This document shows positions 1-8,864 of a stretch of DNA of 64,000 nucleotides, in pieces (position 1 is the stretch's first letter; every line of letters begins with the position of its first letter). Source of the stretch: JBPYFK01 sp051984675 (lineage in GTDB: Bacteria; Actinomycetota; Actinomycetes; Mycobacteriales; Pseudonocardiaceae); contig JBPYFK010000111.1 in NCBI GenBank assembly GCA_051984675.1, positions 60,280 through 124,279 on the forward strand, given 5' to 3'. A program made the translations under genes and the position numbers. The notes under the pieces are model-generated. The model was not told the DNA's origin. It saw only the letters and a program-made list of their open reading frames with translations, and searched no databases.

Positions 1-2
1 AG

Positions 3-446
3 TCACCGCTGCTCGACGCCCTGGTCACACGCTTTCGGGCGCTGTACCCGGACGTCGTGATCGACCTGGCCGAACTGATGCCGGGTGCGGCGGACGCGCT
101 GGCCGCCGTCCGGGCGGCCGGCGGTCGCACGCTCGTTGTCACGGGAAAGCACGAGCCGGCCGCCGCGCTGCACCTCAAGGCGCTCGGATGGGAGGTCGAC
201 CACCTTCGCGGCGGCGTGTTCGCCTCCCGTAAAGGCGACGTGCTGCACCAGCAGGGTGCGTCGATCTACGTCGGCGACCACTGGGCGGACGTCGTGGGCG
301 CGAAGACCGGTGGCGCGGTCGCGGTGGGAGTGGCGACCGGGCCGTTCCGCGTCGCGGAACTCGTCGAGGCCGGGGCCGATGTCGTTCTGGCCGACCTCAC
401 CGAGTTTCGTTCCTGGTTTGACGGATCACCCCGATCACGCCGGTGA
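3..446 (+). CDS. HAD-superfamily hydrolase, 5' truncated by window edge
   Basis: The reading frame is open from the first base, so the N-terminus lies outside the window; the first in-window GTG (57) is internal. Visible are a motif-II-like TGK (LVVTGKHEP) and motif IV GDHWADV, whose acidic residues bind Mg2+ in HAD phosphatases. The nucleophile-bearing motif I is not in the window. Spacing from motif II to IV and the short C-terminal end fit a small phosphoglycolate-phosphatase-like HAD enzyme. The substrate cannot be inferred. The last 50 bp overlap the 3' end of the convergent small membrane-protein gene. Confidence 0.75.
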   Translation, partial: SPLLDALVTRFRALYPDVVIDLAELMPGAADALAAVRAAGGRTLVVTGKHEPAAALHLKALGWEVDHLRGGVFASRKGDVLHQQGASIYVGDHWADVVGAKTGGAVAVGVATGPFRVAELVEAGADVVLADLTEFRSWFDGSPRSRR

Positions 447-609
447 TCAGTCCCAGCGGGGCGAGCATGGCGATGACGTTCAACCACACCGGAAGGTTGT
501 GCCAGCCGATGGCGTAGAGTCCGAAAATGATCATGATAGCGAGCACGCCGACGCCGAACAGGGCCACCGAAGTCGGGAGCAGGGCGGGCGTGCGCGCGAG
601 ACGGGCCAT
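397..609 (-). CDS. small integral membrane protein, 70 aa
   Basis: Starts at ATG 607-609 (MARLARTP...). It encodes two hydrophobic helices, roughly residues 11-34 and 40-62, joined by a short GWHNLP turn and followed by a basic tail (RQTRNETR). This is a typical small actinobacterial membrane protein of unknown function. The frame stays open upstream but codon use and content become non-protein-like, so the short form is preferred. It converges on the HAD gene and overlaps it by 50 bp, an unusually long tail-to-tail overlap; either end may be slightly mis-set, but both stops are in good frames. Confidence 0.6.
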   Translation of the reverse strand: MARLARTPALLPTSVALFGVGVLAIMIIFGLYAIGWHNLPVWLNVIAMLAPLGLITGVIGVIRQTRNETR

Positions 610-712
610 GCCCGCAGCGTATACGTCCACCGGCACGCTGGGAGCTGCCACCGACGGGTCGGCCGTTGCTCCAACGCGGTCAGATGGAGGTCGTTTCGCT
701 GAGGGAGCGGGT

Positions 713-723
713 ATCCTTAGGAT
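713..723. promoter_or_regulatory. ATCCTTAGGAT inverted repeat upstream of cold-shock gene
   Basis: Perfect 5-bp arms around one central base in the 267-bp leader between the small membrane gene and the cold-shock gene. Possibly an operator; no regulator can be named. Confidence 0.3.
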
Positions 724-876
724 GACGCGTCCCGGATGCGCCACGGATCGAAGCGTGTATCTGGGGCGCGTTCGTCGTGCCGGGCGGTGATCGAACCGCT
801 CCGGCCGGCAGGGCATCAGATCAGGGCACCAGACCCGCTTGGCAGGGTTGAGCAGCGACGAGGAACGGTGAGGACA

Positions 877-1269
877 GTGCCGACCGGCAGGGTCAAATGG
901 TACGACGCGGACAAGGGCTTCGGCTTCGTGACCCAGGATGGTGGGCAGGACGTGTATGTTCGCGCCTCCGCGCTGCCTTCTGGAGTCGATGCCCTCAAGA
1001 CCGGGCAGCGGGTGGAGTTCGGCATGGCCCAGGGGCGTCGCGGGCCGCAGGCCCTCGCGGTCAAGGTGCTCGACCCGTTGCCGTCGGTGGTGGAGGCCAA
1101 GCGGCGTCCCGCTGACGAGCTGCACGGCATGGTCGAAGACATGATCAAGCTGCTGGAGGCGAAGGTCATGCCTGACCTCCGGCGTGGTCGTTACCCCGAC
1201 CGCAAGACGTCCAAGCGCATCGGCGAGGTCGTGCGCGCGGTCGCGCGGGAACTCGACCCGGGAAGCTGA
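877..1269 (+). CDS. cspB: cold-shock domain protein with actinobacterial C-terminal helical domain
   Basis: 130 aa. Residues 1-66 form a cold-shock OB fold with RNP1 (KGFGFVTQ) and RNP2 (DVYVRASAL), which bind single-stranded nucleic acid. The C-terminal half (PDRKTSKRIGEVVRAVARELD) is the extra domain of M. tuberculosis CspB (Rv0871), so this is the longer CspB type and not a 67-residue CspA. GTG 877 gives the family-standard start MPTGRVKWYD; GTG 868 is possible but adds non-family residues. GAGGA at 860-864 serves either start. Likely a cytoplasmic RNA chaperone. Confidence 0.92.
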   Translation: MPTGRVKWYDADKGFGFVTQDGGQDVYVRASALPSGVDALKTGQRVEFGMAQGRRGPQALAVKVLDPLPSVVEAKRRPADELHGMVEDMIKLLEAKVMPDLRRGRYPDRKTSKRIGEVVRAVARELDPGS

Positions 1270-1295
1270 GCACGCGATCGTCCACTGTGGACACT

Positions 1296-1802
1296 TCAGG
1301 AGTCGGCGGGAGCGTTCGGGTTGACGTTGATCACCCAGCTCCCGCGGATTCCGAAACCGAACCCACCGTTGACGTCGGGGATCAGGGCGGCGCCGTACTG
1401 CTGGATCTCGACATGTTCAAGCTGCGCACCGTCGGCGGGTAGACGCAGCGTGTAAGCGTGGTCCTTGTCCGGTAGCAGGACCGGGCTGCGGCCGTCCAGT
1501 TGCTGGCCGTTGGCCCCCCGGTAGAGGAAGCTCACCTGCCACGGCGTGCTGGCGACATCCCCTGGCACCGAGATCTGCAGGGGATCGTTCGGCGGTACCC
1601 GCAGTTCCGTCACGGCCCTCACGTTCGGCGGGGCACACCGCTGCTCGGTCACCTCGCAGTACTGCACGGGCGAGACCTGGCGAGACGTGCCATGGGCGTA
1701 CACGGTGACCTGGGGCTCACCGGGATTGGTCGAGCAGCCGGCCAACGCGACGCCGCTTGCGGCCAGCAGTCCAGCCAGCACCACAGTTAGTCCTCGGCGC
1801 AC
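1296..1802 (-). CDS. DUF2771-type lipoprotein
   Basis: 168 aa from GTG 1800-1802. Signal peptide with a lipobox (ALAGC, about residues 19-23) predicts a membrane-anchored exported lipoprotein. The mature part has an immunoglobulin-like beta pattern, two Cys (QYCEVTEQRC) and a conserved C-terminal GSWVINVNP. The start lies inside the last codons of the upstream MFS gene (16-bp overlap), so the two are translationally coupled. The pairing MFS plus DUF2771 is conserved in actinobacteria (Rv0876c/Rv0875c, from memory). Function unknown; a role linked to the transporter is inference. Family assignment is by resemblance and context. Confidence 0.75.
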   Translation of the reverse strand: MRRGLTVVLAGLLAASGVALAGCSTNPGEPQVTVYAHGTSRQVSPVQYCEVTEQRCAPPNVRAVTELRVPPNDPLQISVPGDVASTPWQVSFLYRGANGQQLDGRSPVLLPDKDHAYTLRLPADGAQLEHVEIQQYGAALIPDVNGGFGFGIRGSWVINVNPNAPADS

Positions 1803-3172
1803 ATCCGCGAGCCTACGGCGTGGCTGTCCCGGGCCCGGCGCCTGGTGTCCAGGTCCTGCCGGCGCCCGACCACCCGGGTCCGCAGGAGGCCGAGTGCCAG
1901 CAGGACGGTGATGACGGTGAACCCCATCCGGTAGTCGGCCGGCAACAACACGCCGAGCGCGCCGCCAAACACCCAGCTCAGCTGAAGGACGCTCTCGGAG
2001 CGGCCGAACGCCGAGGCTCGCGATGCCTCCGGCATCTCGCGCTGCACGACGGCGTCGAGACACACCTTGGCCAGCGAGCTGGCGCTCGCGGCCACTCCGG
2101 CGACCAGGGCCGCCGCCGGCGTCGCCGGCACGAGTGCGGCGAACGCCACACTCACCACCGCGCCGGACAGGCACCCGACGATCACCCGGACCGGCTGGCC
2201 GAAGCGCCTTCGCGCACCGACCGCGTTGCCGAGGAAGCCGCCGATCCCGGCGGCGGCCCCGACCAGGCCGAGCAGCAGCAACTGCGTGACCGGCGCCTGC
2301 GGAGTCCTGTCCTTGATCACGAACGCGACGAACAGCGTGAGGAATCCGGTCAGCAGCCGCAGGCTGCAGTTACCCCACAGCGCGACCACGACCAGAGGGG
2401 CCATCGGATGCCGGGCGCCGGCCCGCGGGTGAGCGGGGGCCCGTGAGTGTTTCAGGACCAGCACCGCGCCTTCCGCGTTATCCACCCACCCCGGAATCCG
2501 CATACACAACCGCGCGCCAATGAGGGCGAGCACGGCCATATACCAGAGCGCGCCTGGTGAGCCCAGCAGCACCACGCAGCCCGACGCCACCGCGCCGAAC
2601 ACGGCGCCGGCCGCGATCCCGAAGGCGGTCAGCCGCGAGTTCGCCGTGGTGAGTGTGATCTCGGTGGGCAGCACGCGGGGTGTCATGGTGGCTTTGAGCA
2701 CGTCGAAGGACTTCGACAGCACCAGGCAGCCGAGCGCGGCCGGGTAGAGCAGCCAGTTGTCGAAGTTCGACGCCATGATCATGGCGAGCAGGGTCCGAAG
2801 CAGGAACGATGCGCTGAGAGCGAGGCGTCGGCCGTGCCGTACCCGGTCGAGCACCGGTCCGACCACGGGCGCGATCACCGCGAACGGTGCCAGCGTGATC
2901 AGCAGGTACAGCCCGACCTGGTTCTTGCTCTGGCCGGTGGCCGCCGAGAAGAAGAGCGTGTTGGCCAGTGCGACCGCCATCGCGGCATCCACCGCGTAGT
3001 TCAGCATCACCGCGTAGGTGAACCGGGCCAGCCCGGACTGGTCCGCGCCGTTGGCGTGGGCTGCCGAGAGGAACAGGTCCCTCGCACGCCGGATCAGGTC
3101 ACGACCACGCCACAGCGCGACTCGCGTAAAGGCGCTCCTCCGCGGCACAGCGCTACTTCCTGCCCACCCCAT
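1787..3172 (-). CDS. MFS-type membrane protein (Rv0876c-like)
   Basis: 461 aa from ATG 3170-3172, with about 12 hydrophobic segments split by a central basic loop (about residues 230-255, HSRAPAHPRAGARH). The first half has an MFS loop 2-3 signature-like stretch (VGPVLDRVRHGRRLALSAS). The N-terminal 50 residues form a conserved cytosolic extension. Matches the actinobacterial Rv0876c family; the transported substrate is unknown. The gene heads a two-gene unit with the DUF2771 lipoprotein. The cold-shock gene lies beyond, in convergent orientation. Confidence 0.82.
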   Translation of the reverse strand: MGWAGSSAVPRRSAFTRVALWRGRDLIRRARDLFLSAAHANGADQSGLARFTYAVMLNYAVDAAMAVALANTLFFSAATGQSKNQVGLYLLITLAPFAVIAPVVGPVLDRVRHGRRLALSASFLLRTLLAMIMASNFDNWLLYPAALGCLVLSKSFDVLKATMTPRVLPTEITLTTANSRLTAFGIAAGAVFGAVASGCVVLLGSPGALWYMAVLALIGARLCMRIPGWVDNAEGAVLVLKHSRAPAHPRAGARHPMAPLVVVALWGNCSLRLLTGFLTLFVAFVIKDRTPQAPVTQLLLLGLVGAAAGIGGFLGNAVGARRRFGQPVRVIVGCLSGAVVSVAFAALVPATPAAALVAGVAASASSLAKVCLDAVVQREMPEASRASAFGRSESVLQLSWVFGGALGVLLPADYRMGFTVITVLLALGLLRTRVVGRRQDLDTRRRARDSHAVGSRMCAED

Positions 3173-3284
3173 CAGCAGCCCACCCCCTCAGCGATATCGT
3201 GCCGGTGTGGCGGCGAATCGCACGCTGATCACGCAGCGCGTTCACCCACACCGGCTCCAACCCGGGTGGTGGAAGCCTTCGGTG

Positions 3285-4130
3285 CTACCGCGAGGGCACG
3301 AAACGCACCTGGTACATGTGCGGCCAGTACTTTCCGGTGAGCAGGAACTCGTCCGTGCTCGACTTTTCCGGTCCCGATGTACCCGGCGCCGGAACGGCTG
3401 CGATGCCGTTGAGCACGTCGGTGCCCGACCGCTCGGCCGGCGGCAACAGCCCGGACGCGTCGACCACTGCCGTCACTCGCCCGGTCGCGGGATCAATGCG
3501 GACGATCTTCTCCAGGCCGTACACGTTCGCCCACACCTGGCCGCCGGCGCACTCCAGCTCGTTGAGCCCGTTGACCGGCTTCCCGTCTACAGTGACCGCG
3601 ACGCTGCCGGTTTCCGCGAACGTCGTCGGATCGCGGAACGTCAGCCGCGCACTGCCGTTGCTCATGACCAGGCGTGCCCCGTCGTGGCACAGTCCCCAGC
3701 CCTCGCCGGGGTAGCTCACCCGGGTGATCTCGGCGAGTGTTGCCCGGTCGCGCAGGATCGCGACCCCTTCCCGGTAGGTGAGCTGCCAGATTCGCGAGCC
3801 GACGACGGTGATCCCCTCGGCGAACGTGCCCCCGGACAGCCGGGTCTCGGCGAGGACCCTGCCGGTACGCAGGTCAGTGGCTCGCAGCTTCGAGGAGCCG
3901 TACTCGCCCCCGCTTTCGTAGAGCACTCCGCCGTCGATTTCGAGTCCTTCGGTGAACGATGAGCTGTCGTGGGGCAACACGTGGATCACCTGAGCGTGCA
4001 GATGTGGCACGCTCCCAGCGTGCCCAATGTCCTGATCGGTTTGCTCGCGCTCGCTCTGGCCGTGGTCCTGCGTTGGTACTTCCACCGGAGCGCACCCCGA
4101 CGTCAGCAGGGCCAGGCCGACGGTCAGCAT
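3285..4130 (-). CDS. glutaminyl-peptide cyclotransferase (plant-type, beta-propeller), lipoprotein
   Basis: 281 aa if started at ATG 4128-4130. The N-terminus is a short lipoprotein signal ending LLTSGC. The mature part carries hallmarks of the plant-type QCT beta-propeller: SFTEGLEIDGGVLYES, FAEGITVVGSRIWQLTYREG, GEGWGLCHDG, LNELECAGGQVWANVYG. These enzymes cyclise N-terminal Gln to pyroglutamate outside the cytoplasm. The chosen start lacks basic N-terminal residues, while the frame upstream (RGWGIRLG) has them, so the true start may be about 10-40 codons earlier. Divergent from the DUF3027 gene. Confidence 0.8.
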   Translation of the reverse strand: MLTVGLALLTSGCAPVEVPTQDHGQSEREQTDQDIGHAGSVPHLHAQVIHVLPHDSSSFTEGLEIDGGVLYESGGEYGSSKLRATDLRTGRVLAETRLSGGTFAEGITVVGSRIWQLTYREGVAILRDRATLAEITRVSYPGEGWGLCHDGARLVMSNGSARLTFRDPTTFAETGSVAVTVDGKPVNGLNELECAGGQVWANVYGLEKIVRIDPATGRVTAVVDASGLLPPAERSGTDVLNGIAAVPAPGTSGPEKSSTDEFLLTGKYWPHMYQVRFVPSR

Positions 4131-4418
4131 GCCCAGCCTGATGCCCCACCCTCTGCCAGCCTGCCTGGCGCCGCTCGTGCCGGTGCCAGTGCCCAGGGTC
4201 CGGTCGCTGCCCCTACCGATATCGACACGGATGCCGGTCCCCCTACCGGTATCGCAGGCGCTGCCGACACCGAGCACCCTGTGCCAGACTCTTCTCATAC
4301 CGGCCCACCTGAACCGGACCCGCCGCGTCCTGTCCCCACGCACTCGGCAAGCCTGGCACGGGCGGCCGGGACGCAGTGGGGAGAGGCTGCTCCCTCGTGC
4401 GGCACAATCGGAGCCGTG
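4131..4418. other. divergent upstream region between cyclotransferase and DUF3027 genes
   Basis: 288 bp holding the promoters of two divergent genes. The + strand frame is open across it but its translation is Pro/Ala/Asp-rich and not family-like. A degenerate direct repeat (CCCCTACCG-TATCG at about 4208 and 4240) is visible. No clear -10/-35 pair was picked out. Confidence 0.4.
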
Positions 4419-5345
4419 ATGCCTATGCCTGCTCCGCTCAGCGACCGGATGGAGCCGTACGGCTCGGCCGACCGCGCGGGCGACCCCGCTAGCTGGGGCT
4501 CCGCTGACGCCGGGGGCGCCGCCGAGGCGAACCGCCGCCCCCACCCGCCGCTGGCCGCCGCGGTGGATGTCGCGCGTGCCGCAGCCGAGGACGAGGCGAC
4601 CGGAGGCGCGGGCTACCCGACGTCGTCACCGGTGCTCACGGTGGAGCCGAGCGGCGGGAGCCCTGTTGGCGAGCACGTCGGCGTCGAAGCCGAGGGCGAG
4701 TGGGCGGCGACGCACTACTTCGAGTCGAACTACCCGGGCTACGTCGGCTGGCGGTGGGCAGTGACCGTGGCCACGGCCGGTGCGGACGCTCCGGTGACGG
4801 TCAGCGAGGTCGTCCTGCTTCCCGGTGCCGAAGCGCTGACCGCGCCCGAGTGGGTGCCGTGGAGCGAGCGGGTCCGCCAGGGCGACCTCGGCGCTGGCGA
4901 TCTGCTTCCGAGCAGCCCGGACGATTCGCGCCTGGTACCCGCCTACCTCGCCAGCGACGACCCGGCGGTGGAGGAGACCGCGCAGGAGATCGGGCTGGGC
5001 CGCAAGCGGGTGCTCAGCCGCGAGGGCCGGGCGGAGGCGGCGCAGCGCTGGTACGAGGGCGCGTTCGGCCCGGGCAGCGAGATGGCCCGCACGGCGCCTG
5101 GAACCTGCGCGACCTGCGGTTTCTACCTCCGGCTGGCCGGTTCGATGGGGGCGGCCTTCGGGGTGTGCACCAACGAGGTCACCCCGGCGGATGGTCGGGT
5201 GGTGCACGCCGAGTTCGGTTGCGGCGCGCATTCCGAGGCCGAGGTGGACACCTCGTCGACGGTGCCGGTGGCCGAGGTCGTCTACGACGACGCCACGTTG
5301 GATTACGAACCGCGCGAGACGTCCTCGTCGTCGGAACGCGGGTGA
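4419..5345 (+). CDS. DUF3027 family protein
   Basis: 308 aa from ATG 4419, with GGAG a few bases upstream. After a variable N-terminal 70 residues comes the conserved DUF3027 block: GEWAATHYFESNYPGYVGWRW, EVVLLPG, WVPWSERVRQGDLGAGDLLP and a Cys pair (CATCGFYL) with a later C-G-C (EFGCGAH), suggesting a bound metal in the C-terminal third. Function unknown. In actinobacteria it sits in this same cspB-MarR neighbourhood. The larger open frame back to 3969 is rejected because the extra residues look non-coding. The next gene starts about 20 bp downstream, so co-transcription is likely. Confidence 0.85.
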   Translation: MPMPAPLSDRMEPYGSADRAGDPASWGSADAGGAAEANRRPHPPLAAAVDVARAAAEDEATGGAGYPTSSPVLTVEPSGGSPVGEHVGVEAEGEWAATHYFESNYPGYVGWRWAVTVATAGADAPVTVSEVVLLPGAEALTAPEWVPWSERVRQGDLGAGDLLPSSPDDSRLVPAYLASDDPAVEETAQEIGLGRKRVLSREGRAEAAQRWYEGAFGPGSEMARTAPGTCATCGFYLRLAGSMGAAFGVCTNEVTPADGRVVHAEFGCGAHSEAEVDTSSTVPVAEVVYDDATLDYEPRETSSSSERG

Positions 5346-5367
5346 CTTTCACATTGCGGGTGACTGG

Positions 5368-8300
5368 GTGAACGCTGCGGACCCGTTCGAGACGGCCAGC
5401 CTGCGGCAGGCGGTGCTGGAGTCGTGGGAGGGTTCGCCGACCCGGTTCCGGGAGGACGCCAACGCCGAGGAGGACCTGCGGCTCGGCGGGTACCGGGACC
5501 GCCTGCTGGTGGAGCTGGCGCAGAACGCGGCGGACGCCGCCAGCGCAGCGGGGGTGCCGGGGGTGCTGCGCGTCAGCGTCAGCGACGGCGAGCTTCGGGT
5601 GGCCAACACCGGCGAGCCGCTGACGGCGGCTGGGGTCACGGCGTTGGCGTCGCTGCGCGCGTCGGCCAAGCGCGAAGGCGAGACGGTCGGCCGGTTCGGC
5701 GTCGGGTTCGCGGCGGTGCTCGCGGTCAGTGACGAGCCGCGCGTGGTGTCCACCAGCGGCGGGGTCGCTTTTTCGGACCAGCGAACCCGCCAGGAGGTGG
5801 CGGCGTTGCCCGGCCCGGCAGAGGAGCTGGCGAGCAGGGGCGGGCACGTGCCGATCCTCCGGCTGGCGTGGCCGGTGGGAGCCGAGGAGGACCCGGTACC
5901 CGAGGGGTTCGACACGGAAGTGCGGCTGCCGCTTCGCGGCGACGTGGCGGACACCGACACGTTGCTCGCGGAGTTCGACGTCCACGTCCCGGACCTGTTG
6001 CTGGCGCTGCCCGCGCTGACCGAGGTCCACATTGGACAAAGGAGCTGGTGGCGGGAGGACCTCGGCGGTGACCGGGTCGTCGTGCACGGCCCGGACCGCA
6101 CCGAACGCTGGTTGCTGATGCGCGCGTCCGGCCGGCTGCCGGACGCGGCGCTGGCCACGCTGGGGGCAGAGTCACGCGGCCATGCGCAGTGGTGGGTGTG
6201 CTGGGCGCTGCCGCTGGACTCCGGCGGCGATCCGGCGCCGCTGCCCCAGGACGTTCTGCATGCACCCACGCTGACCGAGGAGCGGTTGTCCCTGCCGGCG
6301 CGCCTGCTGGCCAGCGTGCCGCTGGAGCCCGACCGGCGGCGGGTCCTGTCCGCCAGCCGGGCCAGCGACGCCGTGCTGGTGTTCGCGGCGGAGACCTATC
6401 CGGCCCTGGTGGGCAAGGTCGATCCGGTGCGACGGACCGCGCTCGTGCCGGTGCCGGGATTCCCGCTGTCTGATGTGGACGATCGGCTGCGTCAGGGCGT
6501 GCTGGACCATCTCCGGGTCGCCGCCTGGCTGCCGGCCGCCGATGGCCGCGCGCTCGCACCGCACGCCAGCCAGGTGCTCGACCACGCGTCGCCCCGGCTC
6601 GTGGAGTTGCTGCGGGAGGTCATTCCCGGGCTGCTCACGTCCGAGCTGTCCGCCAGCCAGCACCGCAAGTCGCTCAGTGCCCTGGAGGTGCCCAGGCTGG
6701 GGGCCGGCGACCTTGTCGCTGCCGTGACCGGCGTGGAACGCCCGCCGCGGTGGTGGCGGGAACTCTACGACGCGCTCGCGCCGATCGCCGACGAAGACCC
6801 GGTCGCGCGGGAGGAATTCGCCGCGCTGCCGGTACCGCTGGCGGATGGCCGCACGGTCACCGGCGTGCGGGATGTGCTGCTCAGTGCGGGCGGTCCGAAC
6901 GACCCGGCCCGAATATTGTCCACATTGGACATATCCGGGCTGCGTATCGCGGCGGCCGAAGCCACCCACCCCTTGCTGGAACGTCTCGGCGCGGGCCGGG
7001 CAGGACCGGCCGAGCTGCTGGACGCGCCCGCCTTGGTGGACGCGGTGCGCAACAGCGTGACCGACGCGCGTGCCGGCGCGGACGCCGAGGCCCTGGCCGT
7101 GGCTGTGCTCCGCCTCGCGGAAATGGTCCGCACCAGCACCGCCGAACGGGACTGGCTGGCCAACCTGGCGCTGCCGGATCACGAAGGCGAGTATCGGCGC
7201 GCCGAAGAGCTGCTGTTGCCGGGAGCCGCACTGCTGGACGTCCTGGCGCCGGAGGCGGTAGGCAAGGATGCCGCGTTGGGTGTGCTCGACGACGACTTCG
7301 CCGCGCGATGGGACGACATGACCCTGCGCGGCATGGGAGTGCTCGACTCCTTCGCGTTGCACGTCGAGGAGGAGCCCGCTCGCCCGGACCCCGAACTGGT
7401 CGACGCCGAGCAGTGGTGGGCCGAGCGCGAAGCCGCGCACGCCGCCGAGCCGGAACATGGCCAGTGGCCGCCGGCACGGTTCGTCGGCGTCCGCGACCTC
7501 GATCTGGTCGCCGAGGACCGCTGGCCTGCCGCGATCCGCCTGCTCACCGACGACCCGCGCACGCTGCGCGCCCTGCGCGACCCCGACGGCTACACCGCCT
7601 GGTGGATCGCGCGGTACGCGTCGCTGGCGGGCAGTGCGCCGAAGCAGTGGCGCCTGCCCGGAGCTGAAGAGCTCGCGGGCCTGTACTCCCCGGTGCCCGA
7701 CGTCGGGCTGACCGACGAGCAACTCGGCCTGGTCGGCGTCCGTTCGGAGCTCCGGGTGCTCAACTCGGCGGATGCGGCCGACCTCGTCGACCGTCTCGCG
7801 GACCGGGAACGCGCGGTTCGTGCCGGTACGGCGTTGCGCGCGCACGTAGTTCTGGCGGACGCCCTGGCCACCGGCGTGATCGACAGCCGGGACCTCGACC
7901 CGCCGACCCTGGTGCGCTCGCTGTCCGGCGCGGTCGTCGCGGCGGAGCGTGCTGTGGTGCTCGACGAGCCGTGGCTGCTGGGAGTGCTGGAAGCGCCCCT
8001 GGTGGTGGCCGGCGGTAACCCGGACGTGTTCGACGCCGAGGCGCTCGCCGAGCTGCTGGACCTTCCGCTGGCGTCGGAAGAGATCGTGGGGCGCGTGCGG
8101 CGCGAAGGGCGGGTGCAGCGGTGGCGGGATGTCGCCCGCGTTGCCACCGCCTGCGAGCTGCTGGGTGTGCCGGTACCGGACGGCGAGGTCCACACGCATG
8201 ACGAGCTGTGGGTCGACTGCGCTGGCCACGGCGGTGGGACTGGTCAGCGCCAACGCGTGCACTGGTGGGTGGAGGCCACCGCCGCGGTGCACGCCGAACG

Positions 8301-8412
8301 CACCCCGGATGGCCTGGGTCGAGCCCTGGCGTGGCAGGCGGATCGCTGGCCGGAGCGCTTCGCGTTCGCCGCGCTGCTCGCCGACCCGGAGGCCACGACG
8401 TTGCTACGGTGA
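5368..8412 (+). CDS. sacsin/Hsp90-type GHKL ATPase-domain protein
   Basis: 1014 aa from GTG 5368. Residues about 40-125 form a GHKL ATP-binding fold: N-box ELAQNAADAA (Glu49/Asn53), a nucleotide-lid-like VANTGEPLT, and a G-box GVGFAAVLAVSD. This is the fold of Hsp90 and the sacsin repeat. The remaining roughly 850 residues are alpha/beta and helical with no recognised domain. Such proteins are annotated as sacsin N-terminal ATP-binding-like proteins in actinobacteria; a chaperone role is plausible but unproven. The start codon has no strong RBS, so translation may be coupled to the DUF3027 gene 22 bp upstream. It ends 1 bp from the convergent DUF2530 gene. Confidence 0.85.
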   Translation: MNAADPFETASLRQAVLESWEGSPTRFREDANAEEDLRLGGYRDRLLVELAQNAADAASAAGVPGVLRVSVSDGELRVANTGEPLTAAGVTALASLRASAKREGETVGRFGVGFAAVLAVSDEPRVVSTSGGVAFSDQRTRQEVAALPGPAEELASRGGHVPILRLAWPVGAEEDPVPEGFDTEVRLPLRGDVADTDTLLAEFDVHVPDLLLALPALTEVHIGQRSWWREDLGGDRVVVHGPDRTERWLLMRASGRLPDAALATLGAESRGHAQWWVCWALPLDSGGDPAPLPQDVLHAPTLTEERLSLPARLLASVPLEPDRRRVLSASRASDAVLVFAAETYPALVGKVDPVRRTALVPVPGFPLSDVDDRLRQGVLDHLRVAAWLPAADGRALAPHASQVLDHASPRLVELLREVIPGLLTSELSASQHRKSLSALEVPRLGAGDLVAAVTGVERPPRWWRELYDALAPIADEDPVAREEFAALPVPLADGRTVTGVRDVLLSAGGPNDPARILSTLDISGLRIAAAEATHPLLERLGAGRAGPAELLDAPALVDAVRNSVTDARAGADAEALAVAVLRLAEMVRTSTAERDWLANLALPDHEGEYRRAEELLLPGAALLDVLAPEAVGKDAALGVLDDDFAARWDDMTLRGMGVLDSFALHVEEEPARPDPELVDAEQWWAEREAAHAAEPEHGQWPPARFVGVRDLDLVAEDRWPAAIRLLTDDPRTLRALRDPDGYTAWWIARYASLAGSAPKQWRLPGAEELAGLYSPVPDVGLTDEQLGLVGVRSELRVLNSADAADLVDRLADRERAVRAGTALRAHVVLADALATGVIDSRDLDPPTLVRSLSGAVVAAERAVVLDEPWLLGVLEAPLVVAGGNPDVFDAEALAELLDLPLASEEIVGRVRREGRVQRWRDVARVATACELLGVPVPDGEVHTHDELWVDCAGHGGGTGQRQRVHWWVEATAAVHAERTPDGLGRALAWQADRWPERFAFAALLADPEATTLLR

Positions 8413-8413
8413 G

Positions 8414-8737
8414 CTACCCGTCCAGGCCGGCAAGCCCCTTCCAGGCGCCCGGTGCGCCGCGCCGGGCCGCCGATCGCTGCCACCGGAAGACGCCGTAGCC
8501 GAGGAACCCTAGTACCCACCCCGCCAGGCAGGTCCAGAACTGGACGCCGACACCGTGCCCGGCGATCCAGTCGAGTACCCCCAGCGTCGCGAACGCCGCC
8601 AGCCACGCCAGCGTCCCGACCAGCACGACAGGGGCAGGGCTGGCGAGCTTGCCCGGCAGCGGCGGGACCGCGCGCGGGGTTCCGGCGGAGTCGTTGGTGT
8701 CGTGGCTGCGCCGGTTGGCGGTACTGTCTTCGCTCAC
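8414..8737 (-). CDS. DUF2530 membrane protein
   Basis: 107 aa from GTG 8735-8737. A polar 25-30 residue N-terminus (Ser/Asn/Arg-rich) precedes two transmembrane helices (about 36-58 and 66-86) and a basic tail (FRWQRSAARRG). Matches the two-helix DUF2530 family, which in mycobacteria lies beside a MarR gene (Rv0879c/Rv0880, from memory). Divergent from the MarR gene here, sharing a 127-bp control region. Function unknown. Confidence 0.78.
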   Translation of the reverse strand: MSEDSTANRRSHDTNDSAGTPRAVPPLPGKLASPAPVVLVGTLAWLAAFATLGVLDWIAGHGVGVQFWTCLAGWVLGFLGYGVFRWQRSAARRGAPGAWKGLAGLDG

Positions 8738-8864
8738 GAACGCCAAGCTACCCGGATACCACCCGTGACCACACCATGACAGATGATGGAGCGGTCGCTG
8801 GACATGATGTCTTGTTTCGGCGGAAAATCCCATTTGGGCGAATATCGTAAGGTAGACTAACGAC

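Noticed and set aside
5179..6269. Long minus-strand open frames (about 300 aa) opposite the GHKL gene, and similar frames opposite ureC, the FtsK-like gene and the acyl-CoA dehydrogenase
   Set aside because: Their translations are Arg/Pro/His-rich and family-less, mirror the GC bias of the true gene, and have no RBS.
6172..8292. 706-aa minus-strand frame inside the GHKL gene
   Set aside because: Antisense shadow: composition is Arg/Gln/Gly/His-rich and the + frame has clear family motifs.
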